Below, piece by piece: positions 8,137 through 16,906 of a stretch of DNA of 26,895 nt. Position numbers and translations under genes: made by a program. The notes beneath the pieces were generated by a model, which had not been told where the DNA came from, made no database searches, and saw only the letters and a list, made by a program, of their open reading frames with translations. The stretch covers positions 1 through 26,895 of the forward strand of contig JBIOJB010000032.1 in the NCBI GenBank assembly GCA_044450465.1, given 5' to 3'. The DNA comes from JBIOJB01 sp044450465. GTDB lineage: Bacteria; Chloroflexota; Dormibacteria; Dormibacterales; Dormibacteraceae. The stretch's first letter is position 1. Each line of letters begins with the position of its first letter.

Positions 8137-10938
8137 ATGGCGGAGACGCGCGGAGCCAGAACCTCGGCGATCAGAGAGTTGAGGCGAGCGGGCCAGAGCC
8201 TGTGGCTGGACAACATCCGCCGGCAGCTGGTCACGTCGGGTGAGCTTGCGCGTCTGCGCGACGCGGGATTGACCGGGGTCACGTCCAACCCGACCATCTT
8301 CGAGAAGGCCGTCAGCGGCTCGACCGACTACGACGAGGCGATGGTGCGTCTTGTGCGAGCCCACAAGAAGCCGGCCGAGATGCTCTGGCAGCTGATGGTC
8401 GAGGATATCCAGGCGGCGGCCGACGTCTTCCGCCCTGTTTACGACCGGACGAAAGGCGGGGACGGGTTCGTGAGCATCGAGGTCTCGCCCACAGTCGCGG
8501 CCAGCACTCGCCGCACCATCGCGTGGGCCGAGGATCTTCGCTCGCGCTGCCGGCGCCCAAACGTCATGGTCAAGATTCCGGCCACCGCCGAGGGCATTCC
8601 CGCGATCAAGAACCAGATCGCCCGGGGTCACAACATCAACGTGACGCTCATCTTCTCGGTCGAGCGCTACACCGAGGTGGTCGAGGCCTACCTGTCAGGT
8701 CTCGAGGCGCTGGCCGCCAAGGGAGGCGACCTGCGAAAGGTGGCGAGCGTAGCGAGCTTTTTCGTCAGCCGCGTCGACACGAAGGTGGACAAGATCCTCG
8801 CGTCCAGGATCGCAGCGGCCACGGACGCGGCTGAGAGGCGCTCGCTGGAGCGCCTTTTCGGCAAGGCCGCGATCGCCAACTCCAAGCTTGCGTATGAGTG
8901 CTACAAGGAGCTTTTCAGCGGGCCTCGCTGGGAGAAGCTCAGGCGGGCGGGGGCTCGGACTCAGCGGTGCCTCTGGGCGAGCACGTCAACAAAGGATCCG
9001 CGCTATCCCGACACCTACTACGTGGAGGAGCTGATCGGTCCGGACACCGTGGACACGATTCCTCCCGCCACCCTCACAGCTTTTCGCGAGCACGGTGAGG
9101 TGCGGCGCAGCCTGGACGAGAACGTCGACCTGGCGAAGCGGCATCTGAAGCAGCTAGCCGCCGCCGGAGTCGACCTCGCCGAGGTCACGCACGAGCTCGA
9201 GATCGAAGGGGTCGACGCCTTCACCAAGTCTTTCGAGAGCCTGCTCGCCGCCCTGGCCAAAACGTCGGCCGAGATCAAAGCAGGCGGAGGGCCTCGCCAG
9301 TGGCACAGCCTTGGCACGCTCCAGCCCCTGGTCGCCGCCACCTCCGCGACGCTTCAGTCGGAGGGCGCGCCGGCCCGGCTGTGGGCCAAGGACCCAACGC
9401 TCTGGACCTCAGATCCAGCCCGGCAGGCCGAGATCCGCGATCGCCTCGGGTGGCTCAACGTGCCGGGCGACATGCTGGCTCGAGCCGGCGAGTTCCGAGA
9501 TCTAGCCGCCGAAGGCCGCGCCTACTCGGACGTCGTGGTGCTCGGCATGGGCGGCTCGAGCCTGTGTCCAGACGTGCTGCGCTCCACATTCGAGGCGGCC
9601 CGTGGCTACCCGAAGCTGCATGTCCTCGACACGACGGACCCGGCGACGATCCTGGCGGTGCGCTCTAGGATCAGGATCCAGGACACGCTCTTCATCGTCG
9701 CCTCCAAGTCGGGCGAGACGACCGAGACGCTCTCCCACTTCGCTTACTTCTGGGCGCAGGCGGAAGCTTCCGGATCGGGATCGAGGGCGGGCCGCCAGTT
9801 CGCGGCGATCACGGACCCCGGCACCTCGTTGGAGAAGCTTGCCAACGACCACGGCTTTCGCTGGGTCTTCCGCAACCCCCCGGACATCGGGGGCCGGTAC
9901 TCGGCTCTGTCCTACTTCGGGCTGGTGCCCGGGTCCCTCATGGGGGTCAACGTCGGCGAGATGCTCGAGCGCGCAAGCGAGATGGCCGGATCCTGCGCCG
10001 CGTCGGTCCCGGTCGAGGCCAACCCCGGCTTCTGGCTCGGAGCGGTGATGGGCAGCCTTGCCCAACGCGGTCGCAACAAGCTGACACTGGTCTTTTCGCC
10101 TCGGGTCTCCAGCCTTGGCTACTGGGTCGAGCAGCTCATCGCGGAGAGCACCGGCAAACAGGGCCAGGGGATCGTGCCCGTCGAAGGCGAGCCGCTCGGC
10201 CGGCCGGCGGCTTATGGCAAGGACCGCCTGTTCGTCTACACCCGCATGGAAACCGAACCACCGAACCGCGGCGTCGTGGCCCTCGAGAAGGCCGGCCACC
10301 CCGTGGTCACGCTCACGCTGCGGGACCGTTTGGACCTCGGAGGCGAGTTCCTGCGCTGGGAGGTCGCCACGGCGGTGGCGGGCTCGGTTCTCGGGATCGA
10401 CGCCTTCGACCAGCCGAACGTGCAGGAATCAAAGGACAACACGAAAAAGGTGCTCGCGGGGTTCAAGCGGACCGGCAAGCTGCCTCGCGCCGAGTCGGTG
10501 CAGGCGGCCAGAGCGCGCACCGGGCTCAAGTCCCTCCTGGCGCGGGCAAAGCCCGGCGCTTACTTCGCGATCATGGCGTACACGGCGAAGACCGCCGGCT
10601 CGGAGGCCGCCATCGCGGCCATCCGGCGGGCGATTCGCGACAGGAAGGGCTTCGCCACCACGGCCGGATACGGGCCGCGCTTTCTCCATTCCACCGGCCA
10701 GCTGCACAAGGGAGGGCCGCGCACCGGCCTCTTTCTCCAGATCGTCCAGGACGACGCTCGCGACGTGGCGATCCCGGGACAGCCTTACAGCTTCTCCGTA
10801 CTCAAGCAGGCTCAATCCCTGGGCGACCTGAAGTCGCTGACCTCGCGCCGCCTCCCGGTGCTCCGGGTGTCCCTCGGCCGCGAGCCGGCCGCCGGTTGGC
10901 GAGCGCTGGTGACCGCGGCCAAGCAGGCGGTCAAATAG
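8137..10938 (+). CDS. tal-pgi: bifunctional transaldolase / glucose-6-phosphate isomerase fusion
   Basis: A single 933-residue frame joins two enzymes. Residues 1 to about 375 are transaldolase, with GVTSNPTIFEKAV and the Schiff-base lysine K146 in VMVKIPAT. From about residue 400 to the end is phosphoglucose isomerase with its two sugar isomerase lobes: GMGGSS near 470, ASKSGETTET, IGGRYSALS, catalytic E670 in AESTGKQGQG, H857 in HSTGQLHKGGP and K890 in VLKQAQSLGD. Transaldolase yields fructose-6-phosphate and the isomerase half turns it into glucose-6-phosphate, the substrate of Zwf further along the operon. Such fusions are known in several bacterial phyla. ATG 8137 follows tkt by 4 bases, with an AGG in front. 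Confidence 0.95.
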   Translation: MAETRGARTSAIRELRRAGQSLWLDNIRRQLVTSGELARLRDAGLTGVTSNPTIFEKAVSGSTDYDEAMVRLVRAHKKPAEMLWQLMVEDIQAAADVFRPVYDRTKGGDGFVSIEVSPTVAASTRRTIAWAEDLRSRCRRPNVMVKIPATAEGIPAIKNQIARGHNINVTLIFSVERYTEVVEAYLSGLEALAAKGGDLRKVASVASFFVSRVDTKVDKILASRIAAATDAAERRSLERLFGKAAIANSKLAYECYKELFSGPRWEKLRRAGARTQRCLWASTSTKDPRYPDTYYVEELIGPDTVDTIPPATLTAFREHGEVRRSLDENVDLAKRHLKQLAAAGVDLAEVTHELEIEGVDAFTKSFESLLAALAKTSAEIKAGGGPRQWHSLGTLQPLVAATSATLQSEGAPARLWAKDPTLWTSDPARQAEIRDRLGWLNVPGDMLARAGEFRDLAAEGRAYSDVVVLGMGGSSLCPDVLRSTFEAARGYPKLHVLDTTDPATILAVRSRIRIQDTLFIVASKSGETTETLSHFAYFWAQAEASGSGSRAGRQFAAITDPGTSLEKLANDHGFRWVFRNPPDIGGRYSALSYFGLVPGSLMGVNVGEMLERASEMAGSCAASVPVEANPGFWLGAVMGSLAQRGRNKLTLVFSPRVSSLGYWVEQLIAESTGKQGQGIVPVEGEPLGRPAAYGKDRLFVYTRMETEPPNRGVVALEKAGHPVVTLTLRDRLDLGGEFLRWEVATAVAGSVLGIDAFDQPNVQESKDNTKKVLAGFKRTGKLPRAESVQAARARTGLKSLLARAKPGAYFAIMAYTAKTAGSEAAIAAIRRAIRDRKGFATTAGYGPRFLHSTGQLHKGGPRTGLFLQIVQDDARDVAIPGQPYSFSVLKQAQSLGDLKSLTSRRLPVLRVSLGREPAAGWRALVTAAKQAVK

Positions 10939-11006
10939 GCGGGTGACGCTGAGCCTGGCCGCGTCGTATCCCGACAGCCGGAACACGTAGAGGAGCGGAT
11001 TAGCGC

Positions 11007-11930
11007 ATGGAGATGGGTATGGTCGGCCTGGGCCGCATGGGCGGCAACATGGTGCTGCGCCTTCTGAAACGCGGGCACCGGATGGTCGCTTTCGATCTGT
11101 CCGCGGACGCCGTCAAGGCCCACGCCGCGCAGGGCGCGGTCGGCGCCGCATCGTGGGAGGACTTTGTGAACAAGTTCGAGAGCCGGCCTCGCGTGATGTG
11201 GATCATGGTGCCCGCGGGCAGCCCGACCACTGAGGCCATCGACAAGCTCGTCGAGCTCGGCGATCCCGGCGACATCATCATCGATGGCGGCAACACGAAC
11301 TGGAAGGTGGCCCTCCAGGACGCTGCGCGGGTGCAGGCCAAAGGGTTGCGCTACATGGACGCCGGAACCTCAGGAGGGGTCTGGGGACTGGCCAATGGGT
11401 ACTGCTTGATGGTCGGCGCGGATCCCGCCGCCTACGAACACTGCCTGCCGCTGCTGAAGGACCTCGCGCCCGATGACGGCGGTCTCGTCCACACGGGGCC
11501 CGTCGGTTCGGGTCATTTCGTGAAGATGATTCACAACGGGGTCGAGTACGGGCTCATGCAGGCCTATGCGGAGGGGTTCGAGATCATGAAGCAGTCGCCG
11601 GCCTTCCCCGGCATGGACATGCGTGCGATCGCCGAGTGCTGGCGAACCGGGAGCGTCGTCCGTTCCTGGCTGCTGGACCTGATCGCCAACGGCCTTACCG
11701 CCGACCCAGAGCTGGCCTCCATCAAGGGGTGGGTCGATGACACGGGCGAAGGGCGCTGGACCGTGGAAGCCGCGATCGACGAGTCCGTGCCGGCGCCGGT
11801 CATCACGGAGTCGCTGTACGCCCGATTCCGCAGCCGAATGGAGAACACCTTCGGGGATCGCCTCCTGGCGATGATGCGCCAGCAGTTCGGAGGGCACGCG
11901 GTGGTCAAGGACGCAGGGGCGGAACGATGA
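11007..11930 (+). CDS. gnd: 6-phosphogluconate dehydrogenase, decarboxylating, short form
   Basis: It oxidises 6-phosphogluconate to ribulose-5-phosphate and CO2. The 307-residue protein belongs to the short type, well below the 470 or so residues of the E. coli enzyme. GLGRMGGNM forms the dinucleotide loop, MDAGTSGGVWG is the substrate loop, and the catalytic lysine is K173 in HFVKMIHNG. The second beta strand ends with D30 (VAFDLSADAV), an acidic residue often linked to NAD+ rather than NADP+ use. ATG 11007 has GGAG 11 bases upstream. A 68-base gap separates it from tal-pgi, the largest in the operon, and it overlaps zwf by ATGA. Confidence 0.94.
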   Translation: MEMGMVGLGRMGGNMVLRLLKRGHRMVAFDLSADAVKAHAAQGAVGAASWEDFVNKFESRPRVMWIMVPAGSPTTEAIDKLVELGDPGDIIIDGGNTNWKVALQDAARVQAKGLRYMDAGTSGGVWGLANGYCLMVGADPAAYEHCLPLLKDLAPDDGGLVHTGPVGSGHFVKMIHNGVEYGLMQAYAEGFEIMKQSPAFPGMDMRAIAECWRTGSVVRSWLLDLIANGLTADPELASIKGWVDDTGEGRWTVEAAIDESVPAPVITESLYARFRSRMENTFGDRLLAMMRQQFGGHAVVKDAGAER

Positions 11931-13453
11931 CGGCCGACCCCAATCCTCTTGCCGAGGGGCTGCACGACTATCGGGTGGCCGACCCTTCGATCATGGTCAT
12001 CTTCGGTGCCACCGGCGACCTCAGCGGCCGCAAGCTGCTGCCAGCCCTGTACAACCTCGCAAAGCAGCGCCTGCTGCCGGCGGGATTCGCGGTGGTGGGC
12101 GCGGCCATCGATGATCACACGGACGAGTCTTTCCGCGCGCACGCCGCCGAGAAGATCAAGGAGTTCTCCCGCAGCCAGCCCGTCGACTCGGCCGTGCTCG
12201 AGGCCTTCCTCGCGGGCGCTTTCTACGTCCGGGTGGACTTCAGCAAGCTCGACGACTTCAAGGTCCTGGCGAGGAAGCTCGAGGAGCTCGACCACTCGAG
12301 GCAGACGGGGGGCAACCGCATCTTCTACTGCGCCACGCCTCCGCCGACCTACGAGACCATCGTCGAGCAGATCAGCGGCGCAGGCATGGCGTCAGGGCCG
12401 GCGTCGCATCGAATCGTGGTCGAGAAACCGTTCGGATTCGACCTCAAATCGGCGCGCGAGCTCACGCGCATCCTGCAGAAGGTCTTCCACGAGGACTCCG
12501 TCTACCGCATCGACCACTACCTGGGAAAGGAGACCGTCCAGAACATCCTGGCGTTCCGGTTCGCCAACTCGATCTTCGAGCCCGTCTGGAACTCGAACCT
12601 CGTCGACTCCGTACAGATCACGGTGGCCGAGGAGATCGGAGTGGAGCAGCGAGGCGCGTATTACGACCGCGCCGGCGCCCTGCGGGACATCGTCCAGAAC
12701 CATGCCCTCCAGCTGCTCGCGCTCGTGGCGATGGAGCCTCCGCTCGCGTTCGAGGCGAACGCGGTCCGGGACGAGAAGGTGAAGGTCCTTCGCTCGATCA
12801 GGCCGATCGCCGACGAGGACGTGGCGCACTCGACCGTGCGGGCGCAGTACACCCGCGGGTGGGTGCTGGGCGAGCAGGTTCCGGGTTACCGCGAGGAAAG
12901 GAACGTCGCACAGGGCTCGCTCACCGAGACGTTCACGGCGCTGAAGCTCTCCATCGACAACTGGAGATGGGCCGGCGTTCCGTTCTACATCCGGGCCGGC
13001 AAGCGCCTGCCGAAGCGGGTGACCGAGATCCGGATCCTCTTCAAGCGCCCGCCACACCTCACTTTCGGCCGTAAGGCGACTCAGGAGCTCGATCCCAACG
13101 CGATCACCCTGCGCATCCAGCCTGAGGAGGGAATCACCCTAAGGTTCGGAGCCAAGGTGCCCAGCGCCGGGCTGAAGATCCGCAGCGTGACCATGGACTT
13201 CCAGTACATGACCTCCTTCCTGGTCGAGACTCCCGAGGCCTACGAACGCCTTCTGCTCGACTGCATGATCGGAGACCCGACCCTGTTCACCCGCGCCGAC
13301 GAGGTCGAAACGGCATGGATGCTGATCGACCCGATCGAGGCCGCCTGGAGGGACGGGCGCCCACCGTTGGGCGTGTATCCGGCGGGCACCTGGGGGCCGT
13401 CGGCGTCCGCCAAGCTGCTTCAGGCCGACGGCAGGGAGTGGCATCGGCCGTGA
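11927..13453 (+). CDS. zwf: glucose-6-phosphate 1-dehydrogenase
   Basis: It oxidises glucose-6-phosphate to 6-phosphogluconolactone, the entry step of the oxidative branch. The 508-residue length is normal. The coenzyme loop GATGDL is at residues 27-32, and the substrate-binding and catalytic segment RIDHYLGKE is at 194-202 (H197, K201). FRFANSIFEPVWN follows. The segment that usually reads G-x-A-R, where Arg contacts the 2'-phosphate of NADP, reads GAAID at 58-62 here. This hints at relaxed or NAD+-preferring coenzyme use. The ATG overlaps the gnd stop and the stop overlaps the opcA start, so the three genes are translationally coupled. Confidence 0.96.
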   Translation: MTADPNPLAEGLHDYRVADPSIMVIFGATGDLSGRKLLPALYNLAKQRLLPAGFAVVGAAIDDHTDESFRAHAAEKIKEFSRSQPVDSAVLEAFLAGAFYVRVDFSKLDDFKVLARKLEELDHSRQTGGNRIFYCATPPPTYETIVEQISGAGMASGPASHRIVVEKPFGFDLKSARELTRILQKVFHEDSVYRIDHYLGKETVQNILAFRFANSIFEPVWNSNLVDSVQITVAEEIGVEQRGAYYDRAGALRDIVQNHALQLLALVAMEPPLAFEANAVRDEKVKVLRSIRPIADEDVAHSTVRAQYTRGWVLGEQVPGYREERNVAQGSLTETFTALKLSIDNWRWAGVPFYIRAGKRLPKRVTEIRILFKRPPHLTFGRKATQELDPNAITLRIQPEEGITLRFGAKVPSAGLKIRSVTMDFQYMTSFLVETPEAYERLLLDCMIGDPTLFTRADEVETAWMLIDPIEAAWRDGRPPLGVYPAGTWGPSASAKLLQADGREWHRP

Positions 13454-14823
13454 GCGAAGCCAACCGTCCCTCCGGCGACCTGGCCTGGCGCTACGAGGGC
13501 CGCTCGATCGGCGACGTCCTCGTCGCACTCAACGGCCTCCGGAGAAGGTTTGCCCTGGCAGAGGCCGGCGACGCCGCGCATCCTCATCCGCGCAGCTTTG
13601 TGATGACCCTGGTGTCGGTGGCCGCGAGCGAATCCGAAGAACGGACGGCCCGCCGCGCTTGCCGGATGATCCTGGAGCAGCATCCAGCGCAGGCGATCGT
13701 AATTCGCGAGCAGACCGATCTCGAGAGTGGCCACATCGAAGCCTCGATCACCACCGAGGTGCAGAGATCCGCGACTGCCAGCGCGGCTCAGTTCGAGCTC
13801 GTGACCCTGCGTGTCAAGGGCGCCGCCGGCGAGCACCTTGCGGAGCTGGTGGATCCACTGCTCGACAGTGGGGTGCCGACATATCTCTGGTGGGTGGGCA
13901 CGCCACCTTTCGGCAAGCGCGCTTTCGACGAGGCCCTGAAGACGTGCGACGAGCTTGTCGTCGACTCGGCGCGCTTCGATTCTCCCTACCTTTCATTTCT
14001 CGCCCTGGCGCGGCTGGCGACCAGCGCACAGAAGCACCCTGGAGTCGCGGATTTTCAGTGGTCGAGGCTCCGGCCGTGGAGGGAGACGATCGCTCAGTTC
14101 TTCGGGCCGGCGGATCGCCGCGCGCTCATGCACGGCATCTCGAGCATCGGCATCGACTACGCGGGCGAGGGCAGAGGCAACCGGATCGCCGCGAGCTTGC
14201 TCACTGGGTGGCTCGCCTCCGCCCTGGGCTGGCAGCTTCAGCGGGCGGCGGGCGGAGGGGGAGGCGTGGTCGCGGCGCGCTACCTGGCGGACGGCTCCAG
14301 GTCGGTCGAGGTCAACTTCCGATCAGTGCCCAAGACATCGCTGGCCTCCGGAGCCCTCACCGCGGTCAGGATCAGCGGCGCCTCGGGCGGCAAGACGTTC
14401 AGTCTCACCGTCCAGCGCGACCCGGAGCGGCCTCACCGAAACAGCGACGGGTCTTTCACACCCCTGCACGAGTCGGGTGGCGATGACGCGAGCCTCGAGA
14501 TCGCCGCGAGGCGCGCCGAGTGGCACCGCGACGTGCTCAACGAGAACCTCGACACGCTCCACCACACGTCGACCGGAGACGCACCGGGGGAGAGCACGCC
14601 TCGCAGCCCCACCGTCTTCAGCCGCGAACGGAGGCGCATCGAGCCCGGCCACGTGCTGCTGACCCTGATCGACATCGGCGGCGGCGAAACCATCAGGCAC
14701 GTGCAGCGCATCGACCCGGAAGATGACGCCGCCCTGCTGCTCGAGCTGCTCTCGGCGGGAACACGTGACGAGGTCTACACCAGGGCGCTGCCGGCGGCCT
14801 CCGAGCTCATGCGCTCGGTCTAG
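13450..14823 (+). CDS. opcA: OpcA, glucose-6-phosphate dehydrogenase assembly/activating subunit
   Basis: The 457-residue product matches OpcA, which in cyanobacteria and actinobacteria binds G6PDH and raises its activity. The family segment PTYLWWVG starts at P143 and is followed by a Phe/Asp-rich stretch (KRAFDEAL) and by DLVVDS-like DELVVDSARFDS. GTG 13450 was chosen because it overlaps the zwf stop (GTGA) and gives MSEANRPSGDLAW; the frame extends further upstream to 13315, but that part lies inside zwf. It has no enzyme motif of its own. Position directly after zwf is the standard arrangement and supports the call. Confidence 0.9.
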   Translation: MSEANRPSGDLAWRYEGRSIGDVLVALNGLRRRFALAEAGDAAHPHPRSFVMTLVSVAASESEERTARRACRMILEQHPAQAIVIREQTDLESGHIEASITTEVQRSATASAAQFELVTLRVKGAAGEHLAELVDPLLDSGVPTYLWWVGTPPFGKRAFDEALKTCDELVVDSARFDSPYLSFLALARLATSAQKHPGVADFQWSRLRPWRETIAQFFGPADRRALMHGISSIGIDYAGEGRGNRIAASLLTGWLASALGWQLQRAAGGGGGVVAARYLADGSRSVEVNFRSVPKTSLASGALTAVRISGASGGKTFSLTVQRDPERPHRNSDGSFTPLHESGGDDASLEIAARRAEWHRDVLNENLDTLHHTSTGDAPGESTPRSPTVFSRERRRIEPGHVLLTLIDIGGGETIRHVQRIDPEDDAALLLELLSAGTRDEVYTRALPAASELMRSV

Positions 14824-14832
14824 TCCGCCGCC

Positions 14833-15501
14833 GTGGATAACCTCACCGTGCTTGCGACCGCCGAGGAGGTCGCGACAACCGCTGCGCGTTCCATCGCGTC
14901 AGCTCTAAGTGAAGGTGCGCGGACCCTCGTCCTGGCAGGCGGCACGACTCCGCGCCGCACTTACGAGCTCCTGGCGGGGATCAACGTTGCGTGGGGCCGC
15001 GTGTCAATTTTGTTCGGCGACGAACGCTGCGTTCCGCCGCTCGACGCCGACAGCAACTACAGGATGGCCCGCGAGTCGCTCCTGGACCAGGTCGCGCCGG
15101 CGGCCGTCTACCGCATGCCTGCCGAGCTTGGGCCGGACGAAGGCGCGGCCGAGTACGAGCGCGTGGTCAGTAGCCTGCCCCTCGACCTGGTCGTGCTGGG
15201 AGTGGGGGAGGACGGGCACACGGCGTCGCTCTTTCCGAGCCATCCGGCCCTTTTGGCCTCGAGCCTGGTGGTCGGCGTGCGGGATTCGCCCAAGCCGCCG
15301 CCGATGCGCGTCACGCTCACGCTGCCGGCGCTCCGTTCGGCGCACCAGGTGATCATCCTGGCCACAGGCGCGAGCAAGGCGGACGCGGTGGCAAGAGCTT
15401 CGCGCGGAGAGGTGCCATCGGGGATGATTGCGGGTGCACGATGGCTCATCGATCAGCCCGCCTCGGCCGGCCTCTCCGCCAACCGCGATGGCAAGTCGTA
15501 G
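14833..15501 (+). CDS. pgl: 6-phosphogluconolactonase
   Basis: It hydrolyses 6-phosphogluconolactone, the Zwf product, to 6-phosphogluconate. The 222-residue protein is of the DevB/NagB-like type. LAGGTTPRRTYELL forms the phosphate-binding loop, FGDERCVPP carries D63-E64-R65, and GVGEDGHTASLFP carries E126 and the catalytic-region H129. TLPALRSA near the C-terminus is also typical. GTG 14833 starts 9 bases after the opcA stop; no strong Shine-Dalgarno sequence is seen, so coupling to opcA translation is likely. Confidence 0.94.
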   Translation: MDNLTVLATAEEVATTAARSIASALSEGARTLVLAGGTTPRRTYELLAGINVAWGRVSILFGDERCVPPLDADSNYRMARESLLDQVAPAAVYRMPAELGPDEGAAEYERVVSSLPLDLVVLGVGEDGHTASLFPSHPALLASSLVVGVRDSPKPPPMRVTLTLPALRSAHQVIILATGASKADAVARASRGEVPSGMIAGARWLIDQPASAGLSANRDGKS

Positions 15502-15517
15502 CCGGGGGCAACCTGGG

Positions 15518-16165
15518 TTGAGCCGAGTCGAAATCGTCCCATCGATCCTTTCGGCCGATCTGACACGCCTCGGCGAGCAGGTTCGCGAGGCCGTCGACGC
15601 GGGTGCCGACAGGATTCAGGTCGACATCATGGACGGCCACTTTGTGCCCAACCTGACATTCGGGCCCGACGTCGTGGCGGCGGTCAGGCGCGTCACCTCG
15701 CTCCCGATCGAAGCCCATCTGATGGTCGAGCGCCCTGAGCTCTTCATCGAGGCCTTCGCCAAATCCGGCGCCAGCCTGATCGAGGTCCAGGTGGAGGCGA
15801 CGACCTCGCTGTACCGGACCGTTCTGGAGATCAAGGATCTGGGCGCGAGAGCGGGGGTGGCGATCAATCCCGCCACGCCCGTCGAATCCCTTCGAGAGAT
15901 CCTGCCGTACGCAGATCTCGTGAACGTGATGACTGTCGAGCCAGGCTTCGGCGGGCAGAGGTTCATCACCCGCAGTCCCGAAAAGATTCGGCGGCTACGC
16001 GCCATGTCCTCCGAGATCGAGATCGAAGTTGACGGCGGTATCGACGCGCGCACGGCGCCGCTCGTGGTCGCCGCCGGTGCCTCGGTGCTGGTGGCCGGAA
16101 ACTCGATCTTTGGACACAAGGAGGGGGTGGCTGCCGGCATCAGGGCGATCAGAGGTTCCGTTTGA
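15518..16165 (+). CDS. rpe: ribulose-phosphate 3-epimerase
   Basis: It interconverts ribulose-5-phosphate and xylulose-5-phosphate. The barrel shows the family marks in order: VPSILSADL, VDIMDGHFVPN with catalytic D36 and metal-region H41, AHLMVERPE, MTVEPGFGGQ, and IEVDGGID with the second catalytic Asp, D172. TTG 15518 was chosen because it gives MSRVEIVPSILSAD, the normal N-terminus, and has GGGGG 9 bases upstream. An in-frame ATG at 15488 would add 10 residues and overlap pgl. The stop overlaps the rpiA TTG start by 4 bases. Confidence 0.94.
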   Translation: MSRVEIVPSILSADLTRLGEQVREAVDAGADRIQVDIMDGHFVPNLTFGPDVVAAVRRVTSLPIEAHLMVERPELFIEAFAKSGASLIEVQVEATTSLYRTVLEIKDLGARAGVAINPATPVESLREILPYADLVNVMTVEPGFGGQRFITRSPEKIRRLRAMSSEIEIEVDGGIDARTAPLVVAAGASVLVAGNSIFGHKEGVAAGIRAIRGSV

Positions 16166-16884
16166 GCGACCTGGAGGATCTCAAGCGTGCTGCGGCCGAG
16201 AAGGCACTCGAGCTGGTGCAGGACGGCATGCTCATCGGGCTCGGGAGCGGCTCGACGGTTCGCTATTTCACGGAAGGCGTGGGCCGCCTGATCGCTTCGG
16301 GGATGAAGATTCACGGGGTGCCGACATCTCGCGCCACCGCTGAGCTCGCGGCGGAGCTGCGGATCCCGATCATCACCGAGCTCGTCGGACCGATTGACCT
16401 CGCGGTCGATGGCGCGGACGAGGTCGACCCCGATTTGAACCTGATCAAGGGCCGCGGCGGCGCGCTCTTTCGGGAAAAGCTTGTGGCCGCGGCCGCCAGG
16501 CGATTTGTGGTCGTGGCGGACGAGAGCAAGCAGGTTCGCGTTTTGGGGGTTGGAGTGCTGCCCGTCGAGGTCTTGCCATTCCTCTGGCGCACGACCGCCG
16601 CCCGTTTGACCGCGCTAGGCCTCAGCCTGACGGTGCGAGGAGGCGAAGAGACCCCCTACGTCACAGACAACGACAACCTCGTTCTCGACGTGCAGGTCCA
16701 CGAAAAGATTGACGACCCTAGGACGTTCGGCGAGCAGCTGAAGCGCACGGTCGGCGTGGTTGAGCATGGACTGTTCGTCGGCATGACCGACACCCTCATC
16801 GTGGCCGGAGCCGACGGCGTCAAGGCAATCGGCAAGGGGACTGGAGAGGCCATGCCGCGCCCGGTTTCGCGCCGGCCGTCCTGA
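16162..16884 (+). CDS. rpiA: ribose-5-phosphate isomerase A
   Basis: It interconverts ribose-5-phosphate and ribulose-5-phosphate and ends the operon. The 240-residue product has all RpiA signatures: GLGSGST at 26-32, DGADEVD starting at D83, KGRGGAL at 96-102 followed by the catalytic-region E105-K106, and VEHGLFVGM near the C-terminus. TTG 16162 overlaps the rpe stop (TTGA), which fixes the start and suggests coupled translation. The last dozen residues are Arg/Pro-rich and not conserved in the family. The stop codon lies within a small palindrome. Confidence 0.95.
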   Translation: MSDLEDLKRAAAEKALELVQDGMLIGLGSGSTVRYFTEGVGRLIASGMKIHGVPTSRATAELAAELRIPIITELVGPIDLAVDGADEVDPDLNLIKGRGGALFREKLVAAAARRFVVVADESKQVRVLGVGVLPVEVLPFLWRTTAARLTALGLSLTVRGGEETPYVTDNDNLVLDVQVHEKIDDPRTFGEQLKRTVGVVEHGLFVGMTDTLIVAGADGVKAIGKGTGEAMPRPVSRRPS

Positions 16885-16895
16885 AGGGACTTCAG
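16881..16895 (+). terminator. palindrome at the end of the pentose phosphate operon, possible weak terminator
   Basis: CTGAAG (16881-16886) pairs with CTTCAG (16890-16895) across the loop GGA, and the rpiA stop TGA lies inside the left arm. No T-run follows, so it is not a standard intrinsic terminator. Its closeness to the tRNA promoter also allows a protein-binding role. Confidence 0.3.
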
Positions 16896-16906
16896 AAGGC
16901 GCCCGC

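Noticed and set aside
7245..8297. 350-residue minus-strand frame opposite tkt
   Set aside because: Arg/His/Val-rich shadow of the transketolase gene, caused by high GC at third positions.
11564..12295. 243-residue minus-strand frame across the gnd/zwf junction
   Set aside because: Covers two strongly supported enzymes and shows no family features.
13315..13449. N-terminal extension of opcA inside zwf
   Set aside because: The frame is open but lies wholly within zwf; GTG 13450 overlapping the zwf stop gives the natural start.
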